Notes: a model not told the origin generated them from the letters alone. 64,000 bases of DNA from Tillus elongatus (GCA_964006375.1 OZ023268.1:85438858-85502857); one strand, 5' to 3'. Counted from the stretch's first letter, positions 24,051 through 38,039 are shown. Translations and numbers: made by a program.

Positions 24051-25395
24051 TTATTTTTATGAAACTACATTATACTATTATGCTTTATAAAGCTCATGCT
24101 GTATCAAGTTATCAGTATTACAAGAAAGATTTGATTAAAAAAACATTCTCTAAGAAATTTATTGTTAATCAGAAAATAGTAGACAGAAAGTAAATTTTGA
24201 AAATAGTATAATTCTGGAGTATCTAGGTTGAATTTTAGAATCTTACAAAATAAATAATTATGGTCGTTCTTACAGTGCGCGAACGGTTAAAAAAATAATA
24301 GCTAGCTCAACAAAATAAAGAACCAATAATTTGCAAAAAATATGGTCGTAACTACCTAAACCTGAAAAATATAGTAACAAATTTATTGTTCACTACTGAT
24401 ATTAATTAAATCTCCGCTATTCAAGTGTTCTTGTAATTTTTAACAAATCAACGAACCGATGAAACGCCTACTTAAAAGTGACATTTAAATGACACGTATC
24501 AAAGTAAGTTCAGAAGTGTACCTAATAAAAACGAATAAATTCTTGTAATACTGATAATGGGCGGGAAAACTAAACCTGCACCCTCAAAACAATGGAAATC
24601 TCCACCACCCAGCAGACAACCCCCGCTCAGAAAAGAACAATCTAGAAGTTACTACACGTAAGTCGACCAATTTACAGTATAGGTTTGCAATTATCATAAA
24701 AAACATATTCAAAGTCACTGGAGTAGGTGCCAAGTCTTTAATAAAACTGCAATATCTAAACACAACTGTATTGATTTGCCCTCTCCCAAATATTTGGTAA
24801 AAATTACGGCATAAGAAGTAAAACACATATCAGCACTGAAAGCTGAAAGTTAGGATAACTCTGAGCATATACGCACTTGTAGATATTTGTGCCATGAAAT
24901 TTATAATCCAAGATTATTTTAATAATTATTTTATACAGGTTTTCTTATCAATGGGACACGCTACCACTGTAGGTAATGGGATCAAAATAGAATTATTAGT
25001 AAAACGTTTCTCTCAGACATGGTAATACTTAAAGAGGATTTTGGTGATTGATATTCTAGACACTTTATTTTGCATTTGCGAGAATTGTACCAAAAATTAA
25101 ATCATTAGCTCTAATGTAAAATCTTTCGAGGAAAACGATCAGGCTGCCATTTTAAAATACTCGACTTCAGCGAAAAGTGATCAAAGACTACAAATTACGG
25201 TCTTGTAAAGCCCAAAGACTACGAAATTGGTAATTCTAAAGGCTATTTTCAAACACTTTTCATCCTGAGGTTTGGTCAATTAATAAGGATAGGCCACCGC
25301 AATTTTGAAATGAGTAGGTTTGGCAGCAAAACCACAAAAAATGTTATATTTGAGTTTTTTAAGTTGATTATAAAACATATTTTATATTTTCTTTT
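24051..25395. other. AT-rich non-coding stretch
   Basis: No coding, RNA or repeat feature recognised. Confidence 0.4.
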
Positions 25396-25399
25396 TCTT

Positions 25400-28190
25400 T
25401 TTTAGCCCGTTTTCACCCATTCCTGGACATAGGTCTCTATATTTTTCCACCGCTGTCTATATTGAGCACTTAAATTCCAGTTTCTGTCAGCTTGCCTCCG
25501 TACGTCATGCCTCCATCTTGTATAGGGGCGCCCGACACTTAGTCTAGTTTCGCTGGGTTGTCACTGCATCGTCGCCTTATTTGACTTGATTTTATCTCTG
25601 GCAACGTCTCCTCCCAGTACCATTGATTAGTGGCTACACGTTCTATAACATCGACGACTCCCGTTCCCTCACATTCCTGGCTCGGTCGCTGCCCTGCCAA
25701 CGCATCGTTCTATTGCTCTTTGGTAAACCCGCAGACGGTGCGCTCTGTTTTGTGTTAGGATCACAATCTCATGGTCGTAGGTCACGACGGGTAATATGCA
25801 GGATCAAGGGCCTTCCATTTCAGGTTGATAGTGATATCCAGTTTTCCGAGGATGTGACCAGTACCGCCCAAAACAAGCCAACTCGCCTGGTGATTTCTAG
25901 GCCTGGTTGTTTTTGTCAAGCTTGATTTGCGGCCAAAGTACACGCATTCTTCAAACTCCTCAAGCTTTTAGTTGTCGAGCGTAATCTCTATGTGCTCTTG
26001 ACTCACGACCTTGGTCTTCTGGTAGTTCATCATCAGGCCCACTGCTTCTGAAACTTCCTCCGGGTCCTTCAGCATGCCTTTAAGCTCATTAAAGTCGGTG
26101 CTTATTAGGATGCCATTAACGAAGTGCAGGTGACTCAGGAACCTTCCGTCGATATTGACTCCTCTCGGTTTCCACCACAGCTTCCGCGACAGAGTGTCAC
26201 TTTCCCAGTGGCCAAGACTTTCTTGATTTTGACGTGGAAAGTGGTGTGCTCATAAATTTTTTGAGTCAATTCTAGATCTCCACAGAGTCAAAAACCGATA
26301 ATAATTCACGAACGCCAGATGAAGTGGGACGCTGTATTCCGTGCATTTCTCAATAAGTGTACACACTGCCTAAACGTGATCAATCACGGTGTAATCTTTC
26401 TTGCACCCAGCTCGCTCTACGGGTTGGTGAAAATCAAACTTATTCGTGACACGGCGGTGATCATTTTTGGGCAAGAAGCTATATGACAAAGATAATGGGC
26501 TAGTAATTTTCGATGTTCGTAGGGTGATATTTTTTGAAGATCATGGTGACCTCAGCATTTCTCCATACTTCAGAAATTCTTATTTTTTCCAAGCTCTTGT
26601 TAACGATAGTGGGAAGTGCAGTGTCCAGAGTTCATTTTTCAGTCTTTAGCATCTCACTGGTCACTTGATCTTCTCCGCGAGCCTTATGGTTTCTCTTCTC
26701 TTTTAGTGCAAATCTCATCTGTTGGTTAATTTTAGGAATATCCTCGGAGCCGACGTTTTGGATCACTCGACATCTATCCTTATGGAGCTGGCCAGGTTCT
26801 CGTACTGATGGCTGTACAGTCTCAGGTAGAAGTTCTCAATGATGGTCAGGATTTCGTATTTCTTTGACAAAATTACGCCTAACTCATTCTTAATCATGTG
26901 TTTGAGCGGTTCTCCTGCAGCCATTTTGAAGCAAAAGATCTGCATGTGCATATTATCCTCCATGACTTCTTGAGGCTTCCGCGGCTTCTGCGTTATCAAG
27001 TTTTTACGAGTCGCTCGCTTTATTATTCTGTATTCTATTTCGTATTTCTTTGACAAAATTACGCCTAACTCATTCTTAATCATGTGTTTGAGCGGTTCTC
27101 CTGCAGTCATTTTGAAGCAAAAGATCTGCATGTGCATATTATCCTCCATGACTTCTTGAGGCTTCCGCGTCTTCTGCGTTATCAAGTTTTTACGAGTCGC
27201 TCGCTTTATTATTCTGTATTCTATTTCGTATTTCTTTGACAAAATTACGCCTAACTCATTCTTAATCATGTGTTTGAGCGGTTCTCCTGCAGCCATTTTG
27301 AAGCAATTGATCTGCATGTGCATATTATTCTCCATGACTTCTTGAGGCTTCCGCGTCTTCTGTGTTATCAAGTTTTTAGGAGTCTCTCGCTTTATTATTC
27401 TGTATTCTATTTCGTATTTCTTTGACAAAATTATGCCTAACTAATTCTTGATCATGTGTTTGAGCGGTTCTCCTGCAGCCATTTTGAAGAAAAAGATCTG
27501 CATGTGCATATAATCCTCCATGACTTCTTGAGGCTTCCGTGTCTTCTGCGTTATCAAGTTTTTTCGAGTCGCTCGCTTTATTATTCTGTATGACTGAGGT
27601 GCTGCGGTACGTCGTGATCCATAACTCTGCGCCCTTCCAGGAGTCTGATCATGTCAGGAGTGAGCCTCGAGTCCACACTCGCTCTAATCATTCAAACCTC
27701 CTTGGTTGCGACTCTAACACTTCCGATAATGTTTCCGTCAGCATTGTTAGGTCTATGTTCTCCAGCGCTCGTCGGTTTTAGCCTATGTTTAATTTCTCTA
27801 CTTAATTATTCCTGTTTTCCCAGCCCAGTCCTTACTTTCTTTTGATCATTTTCTTTCTTTCTAATCAAGACACGACATATATTTTAGCCCATACGTATGT
27901 GGTCTGTGGAGTGATTTAAGATCGACATCTTGACGCACATGCTCTCTTCAGTGATCAGCACATGGACGATCTCGTTCTTGGCTGCACCATCAGGGCTTCT
28001 CTAGGTTCACTTCTTTTGCGGAGTCTTTCGGTAGAAGTTCAGCATCGTTTGCCGTGTGTCGCTCCGTGTGATAAAACCGAAATGGCCAATATTTATGGAG
28101 TCCGCTGGAGTTTTTCTTCTAATTTTGGCAGTGAATTCTTCGGTGATGACCTGAATTCTTCGGTGATTAACTTGATCTTTGCCACCTCTG
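25400..28190 (-). pseudogene. RTE-like LINE: endonuclease, amplified linker, RT and C-terminus
   Basis: Minus strand, 5' to 3'. Endonuclease end at ~28100-27870 (FGFITRSDTRQTMLNFYRK, then RSPDGAAKNEIVHVLI; the catalytic SDH is degraded to STDH). A linker amplified as four 62-residue units at 27590-26851. IIENFYLRLYSHQ at ~26830. RT fingers (EVWRNAEVTMIFKK, ~26560) and a motif-A-like VPLHLAFVNYY at ~26300. The usual FADDIVLIS is changed to HFVNGILIS at ~26120, with GLMMNYQKTKVVS following. The C-terminal GRPYTRWRHDVRRQADRNWN block at ~25530 ends with WKNIETYVQEWV. Loss of the catalytic DD pair, stops and frameshifts make it inactive. RTE assignment rests on the SPDG-NEI and C-terminal patterns. 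Confidence 0.75.
26851..27590 (-). repeat. Four in-frame 186-bp tandem repeats in a LINE linker
   Basis: The marker 'atttcgtatttctttgac' recurs at 26851, 27037, 27223 and 27409, exactly 186 bp apart (62 codons). Three units read through as one 221-codon minus-strand frame (27428-26763), each with KKYEIEYRIIKRATRKNL, TRKPQEVMEDNMHMQIF and GEPLKHMIKNELGVIL variants. The fourth unit contains a stop. Units differ by only a few bases, so the amplification is recent compared with the decay of the rest of the LINE. Confidence 0.9.
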
Positions 28191-28224
28191 CATTATTTAC
28201 CATGGAAAGATATTGATAGGACCG

Positions 28225-28460
28225 TTCAACTACTTCATTGGGTGAGCCAGCGGTGCGAGCCTAGGCCTGTATTACCTGCATGCCGCATCTGTTATGTAAT
28301 TTTAACATGATGTAGATGACATGATTCGATATGGCATTCCTGCAAGAGTTGAATTTTGTAGGAATGGTATTTTCCTTCCCCACGATACGCAGTACTGGCC
28401 CATAGCACTAATAACTAAGTAATTACTACTACAACTAGTATTAGTAGTAGTAGTCATTTA
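28225..28460. other. Non-coding stretch with short TAG/TAC triplet runs
   Basis: Nothing recognised apart from a small 'actactacaactagtattagtagtagtag'-type imperfect palindrome at about 28424-28453. Confidence 0.4.
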
Positions 28461-28592
28461 TTATTAGTGAATTTTCGTAGAAAAAATTCGCTAATGGGGA
28501 GATCCCGACTTTTGAATTATGAAAAAAATGGCAAATGAGCGCGAACTAGGACCCCTAGAACCCATATCCGGGGCCAGTTTCAATTTTTATAT

Positions 28593-29803
<1,211 letters not shown>

Positions 29804-29894
<91 letters not shown>

Positions 29895-29901
29895 GTGTGT
29901 G
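29804..29901. repeat. (TA)n-(GT)n microsatellite 3' of the LINE
   Basis: TA to 29890, then a short GT run. With the tract at 28596-28723 it brackets the LINE. Confidence 0.95.
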
Positions 29902-30225
29902 TATCACACCGATAACTCAAAAAGGAATGGGCCGATTTTGATAAAATTTGGCACGTACCTTCCTTTTGTAAATGGCTTGGATAAGTTCGTTAGGTAGGAA
30001 AATCGGACGAGGTTTTCCGGGAAACTTTTAAGTTTTCATTAGAAAAAAAATGTTATCTCAAAAAATAAAAAAGCTATGACAACCAAATTTGCTAGGTAGG
30101 TTTACGATATAAAAAGTAAGCTATACACCAAAATATAGATTTCTATGTTACAAGAAAAAAAAAGTTATAATAAAATATTTTGTTCCAGATCATTTCTATT
30201 TTTCTTACAACTCGCATCGTTGTTA

Positions 30226-30879
30226 GTCTATTGTTATTATTAAAAGTCAATAGTTTCTTCCTAAAATTTGCTCTTACCGAACACACGTGGCTTCCATTGT
30301 CTTCTGTTTCTGCCGCTGTTACAGTCTTTACTCTTAACATGACGCTTTGCTTACTCTTACTGCTAAACTATTTTACATACGTATCACCCAACAAAAACCT
30401 ACTTGTATTCCACCGCATAAGACGTTCCTGTAACTTCACTTTCGGTTTATTTTCCTCTCTTTCTTCTTTATGATTCATTTGCAAAGCTCACTAGTCTGTT
30501 CTATCGAGAATGAAAATTGTAGAAGCATCCTCTTACTAGGCATCGTGTGTCCATTTGCTATGATTGTACCTTTAATTTTCACTGTTAGTCAATGCTCGCT
30601 CTCTATGTAACTTTTATTTATGTGACCTAACAAATTACTTGAAATTTCCATGCAACATTTCTTTTTACGTACCTTACGTGGTATCCTGCTACATTCGTCA
30701 CATTTATAATGTGAGGCCACTTACCATTACATTTCTAATTCCCCTAGTTTAATTATCATAACGAGCAGATTTCGCTTTGTAAATAGCTATTAGTCAATGA
30801 TACCTTCTGCAGATAACGTACCATTTCTGTCTGTTTTGTCGTTTCTATTGTTAGTCAATGCTTGCTATTCAATTTCTTT
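30226..30879. other. Non-coding stretch
   Basis: No gene recognised. The phrase 'ttagtcaatgct' is repeated at about 30585 and 30849, with weaker forms at about 30220 and 30791. Confidence 0.4.
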
Positions 30880-31011
30880 TTAGTGAATTTTCGTAGAAAA
30901 AATTCACTATGGAGGAGATCCCAACTTTTGAATTTTGAAAAAATTTTTGCAAATGAGCGCGAACTAGGACTTCTAGAACCCATATCCGGGGTCAGTTTCA
31001 ATTTTTATATG

Positions 31012-31104
<93 letters not shown>

Positions 31105-31470
31105 GTGTGTGTGTGTGTAGTATCACAACGATAACTCAAAAAATAATGATCCGATTTTGATAAAATTTGGCATGTACCTTCCTTTTGTAAATGGCTTGGA
31201 AAAATTCGTTAGTCGGGAAAATTGGACGAGGTTTTCCATGAAAATTATGAGTTTTCATTAGAAAAAAAAATTTATCTCAAAAAAATTATAAAAAAAACTA
31301 TGATAACCAAATTTGGTAGGTAGGTTTACGATATAAAAAGTAAACTATACACCAAAATTTAAATTTCTATGTTACAGGAAAAAAAAGTTACAATAAAATA
31401 TTTTGTGCCATATCATTTCTATGAAAATTCACTACCATAACGCACTTGCTGCGTCCAAGCTTTTTTTTAT
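30880..31470 (+). mobile_element. Repeat family A, most complete copy
   Basis: Palindrome-type end at 30881, 'gcgcgaactaggacttctag', (TA)n 31015-31103, (GT)n to 31118, 'gtatcacaacgataactc', 'gatccgattttgataaaat', 'accaaatttggtaggtagg', and the hairpin terminus 'ataacgcacttgctgcgtcc' at 31437-31456. No protein encoded; about 590 bp. Confidence 0.85.
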
Positions 31471-31474
31471 AATA

Positions 31475-32350
31475 GCGTGGCAATGACTGAGTTGACCAGG
31501 CGCCAACAGCTGAGTTTAAGCGCTCATCTGCTGACTACCAATACATTTCAGCAGTTGGCGGCTAATGAACGCACTGTTGACTTCAAGCACTATTTTGTAA
31601 CGTTTGTCTGTCATTCCCCTTTGACAAAGCGGCAACAGTTGAGTTCCAGCAGGGGCACTGATGAACGCATACGCTAAAACAACTATTCAAAGTTGGCGCG
31701 TGGTGATCTCGACCAATATTTTTTATAAGGACTGGTAAGTCTTATGTTACACAAAAATAAAATAACACATCAGATTAAATACCCTGTACCTCCTTAGGAG
31801 CGGTGAATTTACTAAGGACTGTTTCGCAAAATACTTTTTTTAACGCAAATAACTACGGCTATGTTGCATTGTTAATAGAACAGCTGTGTATAAAACTCCA
31901 GTTTCTCAAAATTTTCTAGCAAATGGACTCTATTTGTGTTTATTTTAGCCGAGCTGTTACATCTATAGAGAACACAGTACGTGTACATTTAGTTACTTTC
32001 CATTATGATTAGATACAAGATACCTTGCCAAATTTTTTTTCTAATTGAAGTTCATAGCTGAGGTCGGTGAAGTGCGCGTTAGTACATGGGATTAATATTT
32101 ATTACATCAGTAGCAAAAATACATTTAAGAAGTTGTACTGTATGTTAGATCAATAAAACCGCATACATTTATCAACCAATTTACGTAAATATCATGGCCA
32201 GGTAAGACACAAAATGACAACCAAGCATAGTTTCAATTATCTTAAAACTAACGGTTTATTGTGAATTTATAAACGTCGCATGATTGTCATTTAACTTTGT
32301 TATATTATTATTTGTCATTCTTAACAAACAACAAACGTGCTACTAGCTAC
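31475..32350. other. Non-coding stretch with a small internal duplication
   Basis: 'ggcgccaacagctgagttt' at about 31500 is echoed by 'gcggcaacagttgagttcc' at about 31629. A 66-codon frame spans them without recognisable domains. The rest is featureless AT-rich sequence. Confidence 0.4.
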
Positions 32351-32362
32351 CTAACAAAGCAG

Positions 32363-32412
32363 TCTTGGTGGCTCAGTGGTAAGAACGGAGCCAAGGATTA
32401 TTCGATTCTTAG
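32363..32412 (+). other. tRNA-like relic
   Basis: TGGCTCAGTGG at about 32368 fits the Pol III A-box (TRGYNNANNNG). ATTCGATTC about 31 bp later is one base from the B-box (GWTCRANNC). The spacing is shorter than in a tRNA, so this is a decayed tRNA-derived piece and not a gene. Confidence 0.4.
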
Positions 32413-32699
32413 TAGAAGCGTAATTTTACTTTTTCAGTACCGTCAATCGGGGTAAATCATGTCGGTTTTCTGATAGTTTCGAGAATGCGGAAACATTCTG
32501 AATATTTAGGAAAATACAATTTTTTTAAATTTAACACCGAACCTACACTATGACTGCCACGGAGTGGGGGAACTGCCGAATTCACTAACACCGATCGAGT
32601 TACTATAGAGTACTTATAAACCACTATTTTTCTGACATAGTGTACAAAAACAAATGCACAAACTACATAAACGTACTTGGAGCCTCAGTAAAAAAATAC

Positions 32700-33712
32700 T
32701 TTAAACTTCCACAGACCTTGAGCATCAATTTGAGAGGCCCTAGTATGCTCACATTTGAAGAATTCTTTCGAAAATGTTACCACTCTATTGTCAAAAAAAT
32801 CTTGTGTTCTAACTTCTTTTGAGAAAAATGCCTAAAACTCAATTTTCTATGAAGCTAGAAATTTAAATTTTGCTATATCTGTAGATAGTGTAAGTTTCTT
32901 TTAAAGAAGCTTGTATTACAAATTTGATTAAAATTATAAAAGCTTTCCAGAAGGAAACAATTCATATTTATAAAAGTAAAGTATCTGCCAAATTATAAAC
33001 GTAGCAGTTATTTTTCCTTATTAATCGCCTGAATGATTTCGTTTTACTCAACCTAATCAAACCGGTTTTTTCAATATCAACAATAACAAAGTGTTTGCTG
33101 AAAATTATAATTTCTGACTCAAAGATGACAACGTTATTCAGGCGTTTTAAACAAAAATGAGATAATGTTCAAAACGCATGAAATCTGTACAGTATTGTTT
33201 CTCCAAATGTCAAAGTAAAGCAAAAAAGCATACATTCATCGAACTGGAATATATCTCGGTACCTTCTGCAGGGAGGACAAGCTCGCTACCACTAAGCTAT
33301 GTAGGTATACTTCAACTAACGTTTTGTTTGAATGATACTTAACGCTGGCTTCATGCCCCGGGATATTTTATATTATATTGAAAGTAAACGTAACAATTAA
33401 TTACAGAATTAATAGAAATCTCACTTGAAACACATTCAACGACTGTTTCGATCTTAGATGACGTATTATGTTTAAAGAATCAACTGTCTGAAAATCATTT
33501 TTATAGAAACTTGACTTGATTTTGTTTACATCTCCACTATATTATGCTACATTTTCAGTCTAAAACTGTATTTGGGACCGTTCATCAAGCTACAAAAATA
33601 GTGTATTTTAAAAATTGATTGAATCTCCAGTTAAAAAACAATCACTTGGTAAATTTTGTATTTCATGTCGGCTGTCATTTTCCATAATTTCGGCCGAGAT
33701 TTCACGATTGTT
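32700..33712. mobile_element. Repeat B, copy 2 (truncated)
   Basis: Collinear with 18200-19210. Similarity ends at 'gagatttcacgattgtt' (33712), where mariner-related sequence begins. The minus strand near 33247-33305 has an exact A-box TAGCTTAGTGG, but its B-box is degraded. Confidence 0.7.
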
Positions 33713-34400
33713 AAGTTATTTTCAAAAAAGAACGGACCAACAATGAAGTTACCTGATTTTTTTAAATTAACTGTCTAATCTACAAATAGAAATAACAGTT
33801 TTTTACCTAATAAGCCGCACCAAACATTAATACCAAATATGTCTAGCAATCGTCTTTCTTCCTTTAGATGGGGATTTTTATTTGCCCAATAACGCCTATT
33901 ATGGCGATTATACACACCACAATTTGTAAATCTGGATTCATCGGTCCGCATTCTTTTGAAATGAACATTTTCATCTTGCTGATATTGCCATTGATACCAT
34001 TTGCAGAATTGAAGTCGCTTAAGGTAAACGTCAACATTTAAGCCTTGTACGATTGTAGGTTTGTATGGATGGTAATGACTTTGTTTTAATACACGGTGTA
34101 CCGTACTTTTTGAAACGTCAATTTGTTCACCATAGAACCGAACAGATTGCGGAGGGTTTTCGTTTGAAATCTGTAAGACGGCATTATTTCGTTCTTCATT
34201 TCTAAGCATTGGTAGTTTCTTTGCGTGGAAGCGACCGTCGTTCAACAGATTGGTCACTATCCTGCGAAATATTATGTTATTTGGTTTTCGTCTTTCTGGG
34301 TAGTTGTTTTGATATGAATTTGCAGCTGCCTCAGTAGTTAGAACAATGTAACATTCCAACATGTCAAAATATTCTTCATTACTGAACATATTCTTGAATA
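33713..34400 (-). pseudogene. Mariner-like transposase, N-terminal half
   Basis: An uninterrupted 204-codon minus-strand frame (34389-33775) begins MFSNEEYFDMLECYIVLTT and carries the N-terminal helix-turn-helix domain (RIVTNLLNDGRFHAKK). A second DNA-binding segment (STVHRVLKQSHYHPYKP) follows, then the start of the catalytic domain with MRTDESRFTNCGVYNRHN (first acidic residue) and INVWCGLLGKKL. It ends there, so the second and third acidic residues (HDxxPxH and SPD blocks) are missing. Intact frame but only ~60% of family length: a 3'-truncated copy. It abuts Repeat B at 33712, possibly its insertion point. Confidence 0.8.
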
Positions 34401-34735
34401 ATATTTAAAGTAAACAGGAAACAAACTATTTAGTACAAAATTTTAAGCAACGTGTTAAATACACCTCAAATTGTTCAGATAATTAAGAATGGCAGTATTC
34501 TTAATTGTCGCGATAGTGTTATATCCATAGCAACCTTTCTTCTGTTGTTTTTCAGTTGACTTACGTTTAAAAATCAAACAAATTTCAAAGGCGTCTTCAT
34601 AAATCATTAATCTGCCTTTTATTGAGTTCTGTTAGTAAATTTAATTATTTACTAGGTTTACCTATTTAATTAAATTATATTTTTTTTTACGATAATGTAA
34701 TGTAAAATATCAATTGTAATAATGGGCCGATTCAT
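34401..34735. other. AT-rich stretch next to the mariner half
   Basis: No gene. A short palindrome 'ttaagaatggcagtattcttaa'-like hairpin lies at about 34483-34505. Confidence 0.4.
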
Positions 34736-34739
34736 TAGT

Positions 34740-35350
34740 GTCCTCAAAGTTCCTATCGGTAGATCATTATAGGTAAATTACCTACCAAAATTTAACTCTG
34801 TAGGTTGAAATACAAAAAAGTTATGGGCATTTAAAAAAAATTGGGGTTTTCCTCAAAACGTCAATGTCGCGATATAAAAGGTCAAAATTGGCAACATTTA
34901 GGCAAAGAACCTAAAACTAATACGAGCTATAGAAAGAAAATGTCTCAAGAAGAATGTTTTACAAAGCCTAAAGTCTTAGCTTCAACCGACATTGTCCTTC
35001 ATTTTACTAAAATGTTTCCAGAAAATTCATTTCAAATAGACCCTTTCTCTGATGCTTTGGCAGTAGTCTTAGCTATAGAGTTTATCGTTTAATGGTATAT
35101 AATTTTTATCGATTTTCGTAAAAAATCAATAAAGCTCAATATATTCGTTCTTATAAAAGATACAAAAAGTTGTATACATTAATTATAGGGTATCTTGAGC
35201 TACATCTTAAAAAATATTCCTACAATCACAGGCTGACCCATACGTCGTTGGTGATACAAATTTTCTTTTTTTTTTTTTTAATCGAACACGCCTTAGGTTA
35301 TTAAATTTTTGCATTTTCCATCGAAATAAAATGCATGTTTGTAAGAAAAG
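34740..35350 (+). mobile_element. Repeat family A body without (TA)n
   Basis: Collinear with 990-1440: 'ttttcctcaaaacgtcaat', 'gaccctttctctgatgctt', 'gtttaatggtatataattt'. It runs into the TIR element that follows, as in the first copy, so the two modules travel together. Confidence 0.7.
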
Positions 35351-35678
35351 AAATTCGGAACGCAGCAAGTGCGTTATGGTACCGAATTTTCTTTAAATGC
35401 TTCAATTTTGAATAGCTCAATTTGCTATTAACCTATAAGGTTGACCAAGAAACCAGTTTTTTCGGGAACACTTTAAGTTTACTTTCGTAAATTTTTGTAC
35501 ATTTTCAAACAATAAAGTTATTTTGGTGAAACATGGCACATTGTTTCTACTATATTGGTTATACTGGTAACCAAATTTGATGCCTGTTTTCTTAAAAAAA
35601 AGACACACATATTTGCTATTTAAAACATTTCTATGAAAATTCACTACCATAACGCACTTGCTGCGTCCAGACTTTTGT
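35351..35678. mobile_element. Short TIR element of family A (about 325 bp), best copy
   Basis: The ends are 'gaacgcagcaagtgcgttat' and its complement 'ataacgcacttgctgcgtcc', with about 35 bp of terminal inverted repeat extending through 'gaattttc'. The interior matches 1449-1755 ('ccagttttttcgggaacac', 'ggtaaccaaatttgatgcc'). Confidence 0.75.
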
Positions 35679-35679
35679 T

Positions 35680-36390
35680 GTTTATTGTTTGCAAAAACTA
35701 GATGGGTTGACTAAAACAAAACCATCCAAGCAATTAATAAGGAAAAATACCTGCCATATTTATAATTTGACGTACATCTTTTTTAAATAATTTTTTTTTC
35801 TGAAAAACTTTTGTAACTTTAATGAAATTTGTAACACAATTTTTTAAAGGCACTTTCAGTACGTACATATTATATCTAAGACCAAATTTTAAATTTTTAG
35901 CACCATATAAAATATAAATTTTTTCAAATAATCGCTAGCTGGGACTCTAAAACCGATCTCCAAGGTCCATTTAAATTTAAAGAATTAGCTTTAATAATAT
36001 ATCTTACTAATAGTATACAATTCTTATGAAAATTTACTAGATACTATAACGCACTTGCTGCGTCCCGAATTTTTTATTTATAGTATACATTCGCATGCTA
36101 AAATTTTGCGCTTTTGAACGCAAACGTTGTCCTGGTATTAGGAAAGAAATGGTACAAGGCTGACATTGGACACAGCTCTATCTATAAAATTTTGTGTAAA
36201 GTAGAGCTATCCTGACTACATACTATCTGGTCCTGCACCGAGATTATTTTATTATTAATTTCGAATAACTTTATTTTCCTTTGATTAAACTTGAAAATTG
36301 GTACACAACCACGTCTGCGTATGTTCTTTTAAGTCGTAAATATTCGTTTCAATCACTTAGACAATTTGAGAGATATTGCGTTTTAAAACA
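35680..36390. other. Degraded family A sequence
   Basis: A further hairpin terminus 'aacgcacttgctgcgtccc' lies at about 36052. Otherwise non-coding AT-rich sequence. Confidence 0.45.
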
Positions 36391-36989
36391 TATTTTTTAC
36401 TAAGAAAAATTGGCCGTTAAGATTTGATTAACGAACTCATCCAAGCCATTAGCAAAATAGGGGTAATTCCCAAATTTGGTCCAAATCAGGAAAGTATTTT
36501 TTAGAGTTATCGGTTGGATACACACATACACACACATATATTGTAAGGAACGTATTTTCTAGCCCTGGTCGTAATGTCATTTTATTATGAAAATAATCTG
36601 TACGTATTTAACAGACACGTTCTTGGGTGAATACGTTTAACTAGTCAGAGTATTCCCATTAGATCCAAAGTGTCAAGCAATGAGCGTTTAAAAAATGTTT
36701 ACTTAAAGATAGACGTGCGGGGTGTGTGTGGTGATAATGTATCCCTCTTAGGCTCAAGGGCCTCGCACTATTAATTTTATATTCCACTTAGAAACGGTTG
36801 AAGTAAAGCATACCTCCACATTGTGCGTGAACCATGACCTGAGCTGCATTAAAATATGCTCGATATTAGTGAAATTTACAGTGCACGTTATATACCTTCA
36901 TAAAAGGTGAGTGAATCGCACAGAACACATATTGTTGTCTATTGTACATGTTCTCATTTGTTTAAGCTATAAATTGAAAAGTAATTTCA

Positions 36990-37420
36990 ATAAGTATATA
37001 ATGTAAGGGTGGTTTTAGGAAATCATTTACTAATTAGCTTATATGAAAATACATTGTATCTGAGTTTGAATTAAGTTTGTTATTTATACGAGGCTAAGTT
37101 ATAAATTGAGAAGTAATTATCTAATTTAAATAAAGGGGCTTTATGAAATAATTTGATAATTATTTGTGTTTGAATTAGCTTTGTTATTTATACGAGGCTA
37201 AGTTATACATTGATAAGTAATCATCCGATTTAAATAAAGGGGCTTTATAAAATATTTTGATAATTATCTGAGTTTGAATTAGGTTTATTATTTATACGAG
37301 GCTAAGTTATAAATTGAGAAGGAATTATCTGATTTAAATAAAGGGGCTTTATGAAATAATTTTAGAATTAGCTAAGCTAAATTAGGTTTGTTACTTATAC
37401 GAGGTTAAGTCAATAATCAT
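36990..37420. repeat. Tandem array of about 104-bp units
   Basis: 'acgaggctaagttata' recurs at 37088, 37191, 37296 and (as acgaggttaag) 37399. Each unit also has 'aaataaaggggctttat'. Confidence 0.85.
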
Positions 37421-38039
37421 AAATTAAGTAAGAGTTGAGTTATGTCAGTTTGCATTAAATGAGTAAAGTAAAGTCTGTTTGAAGGAAAATTGATAATAGT
37501 TTGGAAGGTGTGAAGGACACCTTCGCTGTTTGCTCACCCAGTAGGGCGTCATACTGGTAGAGGCGTTGGGTTTAGGCCCAGGTTACGTAACCACAACACG
37601 GTGGATTTTTGTGGCATCGTCACATTATGGTGGGGTACAGCAGTATCCATTGCACTCGCCCGTCGCAATGCGGTGGATATTGGAGAAGAGCACATTGCTG
37701 TGTTCGCCCTTTGTGTCCATTGAACTTTCTCAGTATTCATGTGTGTGAACCGTTGTTGTATTTTGAGAGTCGATCTGGTAGCTTGTCCGAGACACTGTGG
37801 CCAGTTCACCCGTTGGTCTCATTGCACGGTCAGTCCCAGTGGGGGAGTTGGGGTACTTGGAGAAGGGCACAGTGTTGAGCTAGTCCATTGTGTCCATTGC
37901 ACTTCTCGATATTCAACTCTGTCTATACGAGCACTCTACGTGAGGTATTGAACTGTGCCTCGTTGCACACCTGGAAGCCGGCACGGACCTAGTGTTCGGG
38001 TACAGCGCCCAACAAAACACACAGGCTAAACTATTGTTT

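Noticed and set aside
27539..28216. Plus-strand frames of 64-84 codons in the RTE-like LINE
   Set aside because: Antisense to endonuclease sequence; no motifs of their own.
30180..30473. 97-codon frame at 30.2 kb with a hydrophobic, Thr/Leu-rich composition
   Set aside because: No recognisable domain, starts in decayed family A sequence, and AT-rich DNA readily yields such frames.
32363..32412. Functional tRNA gene
   Set aside because: Box spacing is too short and no cloverleaf or acceptor stem can be formed; kept only as a tRNA-like relic.
37549..37951. Overlapping frames on both strands in the GC-richer part of the LTR-like insert
   Set aside because: Composition effect: four overlapping frames with no shared domain or gag-like motif.
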